64,000 bases of DNA. Origin: Proteus terrae. Its GTDB lineage: Bacteria; Pseudomonadota; Gammaproteobacteria; Enterobacterales; Enterobacteriaceae. Of the stretch, positions 58,175 to 64,000 are shown in pieces (position 1 is the first letter of the stretch; the number at the start of each line of letters is the position of its first letter). The notes beneath the pieces are model-generated. The model ran no database searches and was not told the DNA's origin. It saw only the letters and a list, made by a program, of their open reading frames with translations. Made by a program: the position numbers and the translations under genes. The DNA lies in assembly GCF_003144325.1 (NCBI RefSeq), contig NZ_PENS01000012.1, forward strand, positions 1-64,000, in the 5' to 3' direction.

Positions 58175-58214
58175 GCAAAAAAGAAAAGCTCCCAGGCCGG
58201 AGCAGCACTGGGAG
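58175..58214 (-). terminator. Terminator/attenuator between fixX and yaaU
   Basis: The stem CTCCCAG / CTGGGAG (58189-58214) is followed on the minus strand by CTTTTCTTTTTT. It sits between the fixX stop and the yaaU start. Confidence 0.75.
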
Positions 58215-58229
58215 AAAAGTAGCGATACA

Positions 58230-58517
58230 TCATCCGTAACGATATTCCACGCCAAACGTTCCGCGTGGGTATTCCCATTTTTCAAGCGCACTATCTAAAC
58301 CAAGAATTCGACAAGTTCCACACTCTAAGCACCCTGCATAGTCAAAGCTGATGGTGCCATCTTCTTGCTTTTTATAAAGACCTGCTGGACATGCTTTGAC
58401 TAAGGTTTCCAATACCTGCATATCAGGCTGCTCTTTAACGACGATATGTGGATTTTCCTCATCGACATTAAATTTATTGATGCCTAATTTGACATCGACA
58501 TTTACGGGAGAACTCAT
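58230..58517 (-). CDS. fixX: FixX ferredoxin of the carnitine system
   Basis: The 95-residue ferredoxin-like protein has CLECGTCRILG and CPAGLYKK motifs. It is encoded with a 4-nt ATGA overlap to fixC. In E. coli FixABCX supplies electrons for crotonobetaine reduction by CaiA. The location, divergent from caiTABCDE, is the same here. The CRIL-G segment has lost one Cys that the paralogue at 44132 keeps (CRVLCG), though the remaining cysteines could still bind a cluster. Confidence 0.93.
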   Translation of the reverse strand: MSSPVNVDVKLGINKFNVDEENPHIVVKEQPDMQVLETLVKACPAGLYKKQEDGTISFDYAGCLECGTCRILGLDSALEKWEYPRGTFGVEYRYG

Positions 58518-59806
58518 ATTGCTTTTACTCCTTTGATCCCATCTTTGATCAGATTCATCCAGCCCACTTTTTTGGTATGACGCATCATGGTTTTGCGCAT
58601 CGGTACTGGCGCTTCACCCGTTACAGTGAAGAGATCTTTTGCAATACCAACTACCATTTCAGGGTAAGCGGTGAACATACGAGGGTTATCAAGTAAATCA
58701 GGCATACGCTGATAGGCTTTCATATCGCGTAACGGGCCATCTTCTAAATGTTTGAGATATTCATTTAGCGTTTGCTTGCTAAAATCATTTTTCTCCATGG
58801 CAGAGAGCACGGTTTTTGCAGCGGCTTCTCCTGATGCCATCGCTAAATCCATGCCACGGATAGTAAAGCCTAGGTTCATACACATCCCTGCAGCATCACC
58901 AGCAATTAATACGCCATCACGTACTAATTCGTTTTGCATTCTTAATCCAGCTTCAGGAACAACGTGTGCACCATATTCCACCATTTTTCCGCCTTCAATT
59001 AGCGGAGCAACAACGGGATGCTGTTTAAAATCTTCCAGCATTTGTGGCACTGATTTTTTTGCGTCTTTAATATGGTGAAGCCCACAGACAAGACCTAAAG
59101 AAAGCGTGGTTTTATTGGTATATAAGAAACCGCCACCCATCAATCCATCGGTAGGCGAACCTGCAAATAACCAAGCCACACCTTCGTTATCTTTTAGATT
59201 AAAGCGATCTTTAATGACACTTTCAGGCAGTTCGATGATCTCTTTTACACCCACGGCCACATTTTCAGCGGCAACACGTTTTGTCATCCCTAACTGTTCA
59301 GCCAAGATAGAATTCACACCATCGGCGAGGATCACCGCTTTGGCTTCTAACACATCACCATCTGCCTCAACACCAACAATCTTGCCATCACGTTCAACAA
59401 GCTTATCAACACGAATACCCGTAATACATTGCGCACCCGCGTTTTCGGCTTGCTCCATTAGCCATTGGTCAAACTCACCACGTAATACAGACCAAGAGGC
59501 CGTTTTTGGGTTCTTTCCTTCCGTATTTTGGTAATCAATTGTCATTGCGCCGGTTTCAGTCATAAATGACAATTTTTCATGAGTAATCACGCGTTCAACA
59601 GGCGCATCTTGCGCAAACTCAGGAATGATGCGCTCAAGGGTATGTGCATACAGACGACCACCGGTTACATTTTTCCCGCCAGCGTAGTTACCTCTTTCTA
59701 TTAGCAATACTTGTGCGCCTTCCCTTGCCAAAACAAGTGCAGCCACAGATCCTGCTAATCCTGCGCCAACAATAATGGCATCGAAAATATCTTCGGAATC
59801 GGACAT
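58514..59806 (-). CDS. fixC: FixC oxidoreductase of the carnitine system
   Basis: The 430-residue FAD enzyme begins with IFDAIIVGAGLAGSVAALVLAREGAQVLLIERG and has GGRLYAHTLERIIPEFA and LIAGDAAGMCMNLGFTIRGMDLAMASG. It works with FixX as a quinone:ETF oxidoreductase. The paralogue in the neighbouring operon is very similar along its length. It lies between fixB (57-nt gap with a hairpin) and fixX. Confidence 0.94.
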   Translation of the reverse strand: MSDSEDIFDAIIVGAGLAGSVAALVLAREGAQVLLIERGNYAGGKNVTGGRLYAHTLERIIPEFAQDAPVERVITHEKLSFMTETGAMTIDYQNTEGKNPKTASWSVLRGEFDQWLMEQAENAGAQCITGIRVDKLVERDGKIVGVEADGDVLEAKAVILADGVNSILAEQLGMTKRVAAENVAVGVKEIIELPESVIKDRFNLKDNEGVAWLFAGSPTDGLMGGGFLYTNKTTLSLGLVCGLHHIKDAKKSVPQMLEDFKQHPVVAPLIEGGKMVEYGAHVVPEAGLRMQNELVRDGVLIAGDAAGMCMNLGFTIRGMDLAMASGEAAAKTVLSAMEKNDFSKQTLNEYLKHLEDGPLRDMKAYQRMPDLLDNPRMFTAYPEMVVGIAKDLFTVTGEAPVPMRKTMMRHTKKVGWMNLIKDGIKGVKAI

Positions 59807-59831
59807 AACATCTCCAGAATTTGCGATAAAC

Positions 59832-59855
59832 AGCAGAGAAGTTTCCTTCCCTGCT
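59832..59855 (-). other. Intercistronic hairpin between fixB and fixC (carnitine set)
   Basis: AGCAG/CTGCT and GAAG/CTTC pair with one mismatch around a TTTC loop. It is in the same fixB-fixC position as the hairpin in the paralogous operon but of different sequence. No T run on the minus strand. Confidence 0.5.
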
Positions 59856-59863
59856 TAAATAAA

Positions 59864-60802
59864 TCAGTTAGATAATTGACGAGTTAATGCAGGTAAAATC
59901 TTCATTAAATCACCGACAATGCCGTAGTCAGCGAATTGGAAGATAGGTGCATTTTTGTCTTTATTAATAGCAACAATAGTTTGTGCACCATTAGCGCCAA
60001 CCATATGTTGAATTTGTCCTGAAATACCTGCTGCTAAATAGAGTTCAGGTTTTAGCATCAGGTTAGAAATTCCAACATAGCGCTCGTGTTCCATCCATTT
60101 CTCATTTTCAGCAACAGGGCGAGAACAGGCGATTTCAGCACCAATGGCTTTCGCTAACTCTTCTGCAATAACGATATTTTCTTTGCTACCGATACCGCGA
60201 CCAACGCTGACAACAAAGCGCGCTTTATCTAAATCAACCGCATTGATTGCGCGTGGTTGAACTGAATTGCGAACGATAGTTTGAGCTGGAGCAATCCATG
60301 CGACTTTTTGTGCATTACCTGTAGCGCCAGTTTCTGGTGCAACATCAAAAGCACCCACGCTTGCAGTTACCACACAGTAAGGGGTTTTCAGGCTTTCATC
60401 ACCAAAGGCAAGGCCACCGTAAACCATGTGTTTTGCCACTAATGCATCACCATCTGCCTTTAAAGATTGGGCGTCGTTAGAAACGACTGCTTCTAAACGG
60501 TGGCCTAAACGTGCAGCTAATAATTTTCCGCGACGTGTATTAGGCAGTAGCACTAATCCTGCATCACCTTTTTGTTTGATGGTTTCAACCATGCTCTGTG
60601 CATAGTCTTCAATAATGCGATCGTCAGGTTTACCTTCTAATTGGAAAACCTCTGTTGCCCCTAATTTAAAAGCAGCAACGCTTTGTTCATCATTCAATGT
60701 AAATACATTGATAGATTGTCCTAATGAAGAAGCGCCACCCACTAATTCTGGTAAACGGGAAAGTGCATCACTAAATACCCAAACAGTTGAAAACTGGCTC
60801 AT
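59864..60802 (-). CDS. fixB: FixB (EtfA) of the carnitine system
   Basis: The 312-residue electron-transfer flavoprotein alpha subunit ends with the FAD domain [38 protein letters not shown]. It is the partner of FixA (11-nt gap) and, with FixC/X, powers CaiA. The paralogue is at 45763-46704. Confidence 0.94.
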   Translation of the reverse strand: MSQFSTVWVFSDALSRLPELVGGASSLGQSINVFTLNDEQSVAAFKLGATEVFQLEGKPDDRIIEDYAQSMVETIKQKGDAGLVLLPNTRRGKLLAARLGHRLEAVVSNDAQSLKADGDALVAKHMVYGGLAFGDESLKTPYCVVTASVGAFDVAPETGATGNAQKVAWIAPAQTIVRNSVQPRAINAVDLDKARFVVSVGRGIGSKENIVIAEELAKAIGAEIACSRPVAENEKWMEHERYVGISNLMLKPELYLAAGISGQIQHMVGANGAQTIVAINKDKNAPIFQFADYGIVGDLMKILPALTRQLSN

Positions 60803-60813
60803 AACTCCCCCTA

Positions 60814-61587
60814 TTACTTAAGAATTTTACGTAAATGTTCTGCCAACTCAGCAATCTGATCATCGCCATCACCTTCAATAATGATGCGTTGACGTACTTT
60901 CTGTTTTGGTGCCGCCACTTTTTGCTCTGAACGCACAGTAATCGCATCCAGACCAAGATCGGCAACACTCCATTGCTGAACAGGTTTCTTGGCTGCGCCA
61001 AGAATGGCTTTCATCGAAGGAATTTGAGGTGTGTTAATGTCGGTAGAAACCGCGATAACAGCAGGTAATGGAATGGTCAGTGTTTCTATCTCATTTTCTA
61101 ACTCACGTTCAACCGTAATTGAGTCATTAGAAAGAGAAACAATTTTGTTAATACCATTGATCGCAGGAACATTTAAGAATTCACCCACCAGCAAACTAAC
61201 TTGTTGTGAGCTGAGATCCGCCGAGCCATCACCGCAAAGAATTAAGTCATAACCTTTTTTAGTCGCCGCCGCCGCCAATGCTACCGCTGTTTGGTAAGGC
61301 AAAGAGGATTCAAATTGGTCATCAACCACAACTACGAGTTCGTCAGCACCACGAGAAAGAACGTCTTTACGTGCTTTCGCGTTTGTCAGTGCTTTACCAC
61401 CAACGCTCATTGCCGTGATTTGAATGCCATCAAGTTGAGTCTTAAGCTGATTAGCGGCTTCAATCGCATTTAAATCATATTGGCTGATTTTGGTGTTAGC
61501 ACGAGAAAAATCCAGCGAACTGTCTGCGCTATTTACTGTAATATCCTGCTCGTCGGGAACACTCTTGTAACATGTAATAATATTCAT
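60814..61587 (-). CDS. fixA: FixA (EtfB) of the carnitine system
   Basis: The 257-residue electron-transfer flavoprotein beta subunit begins [16 protein letters not shown]. It has [13 protein letters not shown] and [30 protein letters not shown] lies 6 nt before the ATG. As first gene of fixABCX it faces caiT across 600 bp of regulatory DNA with the 59-bp operator array. Confidence 0.95.
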   Translation of the reverse strand: MNIITCYKSVPDEQDITVNSADSSLDFSRANTKISQYDLNAIEAANQLKTQLDGIQITAMSVGGKALTNAKARKDVLSRGADELVVVVDDQFESSLPYQTAVALAAAATKKGYDLILCGDGSADLSSQQVSLLVGEFLNVPAINGINKIVSLSNDSITVERELENEIETLTIPLPAVIAVSTDINTPQIPSMKAILGAAKKPVQQWSVADLGLDAITVRSEQKVAAPKQKVRQRIIIEGDGDDQIAELAEHLRKILK

Positions 61588-61658
61588 TACATCTCCTGAA
61601 ATTAATAAATAATGTCATTTGCTCTGGCAATGTAATATAGAATTAACACAATTAAGAG

Positions 61659-61870
61659 ATTAAAAAATTAAACCTAGGTCACCAATATTGAACATTACTA
61701 AATAAATAACGGATAGGTTTCAATATTGCTAAACATATCACCAATATTGAAATTAGTTTTAATTGAAGTGAACAACTTTCAATATTGCTACATCGATCAA
61801 CAATATTGAAAATAATAAATATAACGGTATTTAACGTTCAATATTGCCACCAAGATCAACAATATTGAAA
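61659..61870. promoter_or_regulatory. Array of CAATATTG-based inverted-repeat operators between fixA and caiT (probable CaiF sites)
   Basis: Three modules, each TTTCAATATTG (or GTTCAATATTG) then 13 bp then CAATATTGAAA, lie at 61718-61752, 61777-61811 and 61836-61870. Their centres are exactly 59 bp apart. A degenerate fourth module fits the same phase at 61659-61693 (good right half, CAATATTG at 61683-61690). From memory, E. coli CaiF binds two sites with 11-bp half-sites separated by 13 bp in this same region. Seven CAATATTG copies are present in about 190 bp. Confidence 0.75.
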
Positions 61871-61980
61871 GACAGAATATAACAACCCTATTACATACAA
61901 AGAGATAGATATAATTATCAATCAGTTATAATGAAAACGAAACGTTATAAAACGTAACATAAAATCGACAAAAAGAATAG

Positions 61981-61996
61981 TGTGAAGTGAATAACA
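61981..61996 (+). promoter_or_regulatory. Candidate CRP site upstream of caiT
   Basis: TGTGAAGTGAATAACA matches TGTGA-N6-TCACA at nine of ten positions. It lies about 190 bp before the caiT ATG and about 110 bp right of the last CAATATTG module. E. coli cai is CRP-dependent. Confidence 0.5.
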
Positions 61997-62187
61997 GAAT
62001 GGATTTCTTATAATATCCATTATTCATCATCATTAATCGATTTGTGGATTAGCCAATCAGTTTATTTATCTATTATGATGAAACACCAATAGACGAAATA
62101 CTCATAAATAAACTCAAATGCTTTATTAGATATTAGGAATTAACACTACTTAAACTTCTGCGTTAAATATATTTGGAAAATTTACCT

Positions 62188-63702
62188 ATGAGCAAAGATA
62201 ATAAAAAGGCAGGAATAGAACCGAAGGTTTTTTTTCCGCCATTAATCATTGTTGGTATTTTATGCTGGCTAACGGTACGTGATCTTGACGCTTCAAATGA
62301 AGTGATTAATGCCGTATTCAGCTATGTTACCAATGTCTGGGGTTGGGCCTTCGAATGGTACATGGTCATTATGTTCGGGGGTTGGTTTTGGTTAGTCTTC
62401 GGTCGTTATGCCAATAAACGCCTTGGGGAAGATAAACCTGAATTTAGTACCGCAAGCTGGATCTTTATGATGTTTGCGTCTTGTACATCCGCTGCCGTCC
62501 TCTTCTGGGGTTCGATTGAAATATACTACTATATTTCAAGTCCTCCTTTTGGAATGGAAGCTTACTCAACTCAAGCTAAAGAAATTGGTCTTGCTTACAG
62601 TTTGTTCCACTGGGGTCCTTTACCTTGGGCAACTTATAGTTTCCTTTCTGTGGCATTCGCTTACTTCTTCTTTGTTCGCAAAATGGAAGTTATCCGTCCA
62701 AGTAGCACCTTAACCCCGTTAATTGGTGAAAAACACGTTAATGGGATCGTCGGAACCATTATTGATAACTTCTATCTTGTTGCTTTAATTCTGGCAATGG
62801 GAACTAGCCTTGGTTTAGCAACACCATTAGTTACTGAATGTATTCAATACTTATTTGGTATTCCTCATACCCTGCAATTAGACGCCATTATTATCTCTTG
62901 CTGGATCTTATTAAACGCGATTTGCGTGGCATTCGGTCTGCAAAAAGGGGTGAAAATCGCCAGTGATATTCGTACTTACCTGAGCTTCTTAATGCTGGGT
63001 TGGGTCTTTATCGTTGGTGGTGCGAGCTTTATCGTCAATTACTTCACTGACTCTGTTGGTACATTGATGATGTATATGCCTCGTATGCTGTTCTATACAG
63101 ACCCAATCGGTAAAGGTGGATTCCCTCAAGGTTGGACTGTCTTCTATTGGGCATGGTGGGTTATTTACGCCATCCAAATGAGTATCTTCTTAGCACGTAT
63201 CTCTAAAGGCCGTACTGTTCGTGAATTATGTTTAGGGATGGTTTCAGGTTTAACCGCAGGAACTTGGTTAATTTGGACAATTCTTGGTGGTAACACCATA
63301 CAACTGATTGACCAAAATATCCTCAACATTCCACAACTGATTGAACAATACGGTGTACCTCGCGCAATCATCGAGACATGGGCGGCATTACCGTTGAGCA
63401 CAGCGACAATGTGGGGCTTCTTTATCCTCTGCTTTATTGCCACTGTCACCTTAATTAACGCCTGTTCTTACACACTAGCAATGTCCACTTGTCGCTCTAT
63501 GAAAGAAGGCTCTGAGCCACCTTTATTAGTGCGTATCGGCTGGTCTGTGCTGGTCGGTGTTATCGGCATCATTCTGCTCGCACTTGGGGGTTTAAAACCA
63601 ATTCAAACCGCCATTATCGCTGGAGGATGCCCACTATTTTTCGTCAATATCATGGTCACCTTGTCCTTTATTAAAGATGCCAAAGTACATTGGAAAGACT
63701 GA
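62188..63702 (+). CDS. caiT: L-carnitine/gamma-butyrobetaine antiporter CaiT
   Basis: CaiT exchanges external carnitine for internal gamma-butyrobetaine without sodium or protons. The protein has 504 residues, the same as E. coli CaiT, and is a BCCT-family member with 12 helices. Landmarks include [17 protein letters not shown], the glycine-rich [10 protein letters not shown] and [29 protein letters not shown], which holds substrate-site tryptophans. I start at the ATG at 62188 (MSKDNKK), not the upstream TTG at 62173, on homology. First gene of the cai operon. Confidence 0.97.
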   Translation: MSKDNKKAGIEPKVFFPPLIIVGILCWLTVRDLDASNEVINAVFSYVTNVWGWAFEWYMVIMFGGWFWLVFGRYANKRLGEDKPEFSTASWIFMMFASCTSAAVLFWGSIEIYYYISSPPFGMEAYSTQAKEIGLAYSLFHWGPLPWATYSFLSVAFAYFFFVRKMEVIRPSSTLTPLIGEKHVNGIVGTIIDNFYLVALILAMGTSLGLATPLVTECIQYLFGIPHTLQLDAIIISCWILLNAICVAFGLQKGVKIASDIRTYLSFLMLGWVFIVGGASFIVNYFTDSVGTLMMYMPRMLFYTDPIGKGGFPQGWTVFYWAWWVIYAIQMSIFLARISKGRTVRELCLGMVSGLTAGTWLIWTILGGNTIQLIDQNILNIPQLIEQYGVPRAIIETWAALPLSTATMWGFFILCFIATVTLINACSYTLAMSTCRSMKEGSEPPLLVRIGWSVLVGVIGIILLALGGLKPIQTAIIAGGCPLFFVNIMVTLSFIKDAKVHWKD

Positions 63703-63743
63703 TCCGCTATACGCAAAGAATGACATATTAAGAGGTTATTAAC

Positions 63744-64000
63744 ATGGATTTTAGATTGAATGATGAGCAGGAACTGTTTGTTGACGGTGTCCGCGAATTA
63801 ATGGCCAGTGAAAACTGGGAAGCTTATTTCGCACAGTGTGATCGCGAAAGTAAATACCCAGAACGTTTTGTCAAAGCCTTAGCGGATATGGAAATTGACA
63901 ATCTGCTTATCCCTGAAGAGCACGGTGGCTTAAATGCAGGTTTTGTTACTGTTGCGGCAATCTGGATGGAATTAGGTCGCTTAGGTGCGCCAACTTACGT
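63744..64000 (+). CDS. caiA: Crotonobetainyl-CoA reductase CaiA (5' part, cut by window end)
   Basis: The first 85 codons are present. [42 protein letters not shown] closely follows E. coli CaiA. CaiA is the acyl-CoA dehydrogenase that reduces crotonobetainyl-CoA with electrons from FixAB. AAGAGG lies before the ATG, 41 nt after caiT. The rest of the operon (caiBCDE) is expected beyond the window. Confidence 0.97.

Noticed and set aside
61659..61870. The 59-bp repeats as a CRISPR array
   Set aside because: Repeats are inverted dyads with short conserved cores, the intervening sequence is not spacer-like and no cas genes are present.

Overview
The window is chromosomal DNA of low G+C content from a member of the Morganellaceae, almost certainly the genus Proteus. 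The main evidence is CaiT, CaiA, EF-P, EpmB and the Hyf proteins, which are recognisably enterobacterial, together with Proteus-like AT-rich intergenic DNA. From memory, CaiT is close to but not identical with the P. mirabilis protein, so a sister species such as P. vulgaris, P. penneri or P. hauseri is possible. That species call is inference.

Left part (1-20.4 kb). The window opens inside an outer-membrane or autotransporter-type protein with a charged decapeptide repeat. Next comes a five-gene minus-strand ABC importer of the nickel/peptide family and a family-2 glycosyltransferase. A complete hydrogenase-4 operon (hyfABCDEFGHI-hycH-hycI, minus strand) follows, preceded by a well-formed sigma-54 promoter. 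The importer may supply nickel to this hydrogenase. Upstream of hyfA are a pirin and an unusual RpiB/LacAB-family protein.

Middle part (20.4-33 kb). This is conserved housekeeping DNA: efp and epmB (divergent), an SDR-like protein, yjeI, a hypothetical gene, groEL/groES with a sigma-32 promoter, fxsA, aspA, dcuA, yjdC and tRNA-Phe. The order resembles the E. coli groE-aspA-dcuA region, but cutA and dsbD are missing between dcuA and yjdC.

Accessory part (33-44 kb). Beyond the tRNA are small ORFs of unknown function and a CPBP membrane protease. A three-gene set follows: an OB-fold membrane protein (YqiJ-like), a giant coiled-coil flotillin (YqiK-like) and a 1644-residue AAA+ ATPase. They probably form one membrane-associated machine whose function is not established. 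An AraC-family regulator then lies after an AT-rich gap.

Right part (44-64 kb). Two paralogous electron-transfer sets (fixABCX) lie in tandem. The right-hand set (fixABCX plus yaaU) is divergent from caiT-caiA, the carnitine reduction system. The space between holds three perfect 11-13-11 bp inverted-repeat sites spaced exactly 59 bp apart, plus a degenerate fourth, which are probably CaiF operators. The left-hand set is embedded in a minus-strand operon: CoA ligase, type III CoA-transferase, HgdC-like activator, both 2-hydroxyacyl-CoA dehydratase subunits, a GntP-family permease, acyl-CoA dehydrogenase and fixABCX. Read together, these genes predict uptake of a 2-hydroxy acid, CoA activation, radical dehydration to an enoyl-CoA and reduction to the saturated acyl-CoA. 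This would be a clostridial-type reductive (Stickland/acrylate-like) pathway grafted onto a carnitine-type Fix electron chain. It is the most interesting system in the window, and its substrate cannot be read from the sequence.
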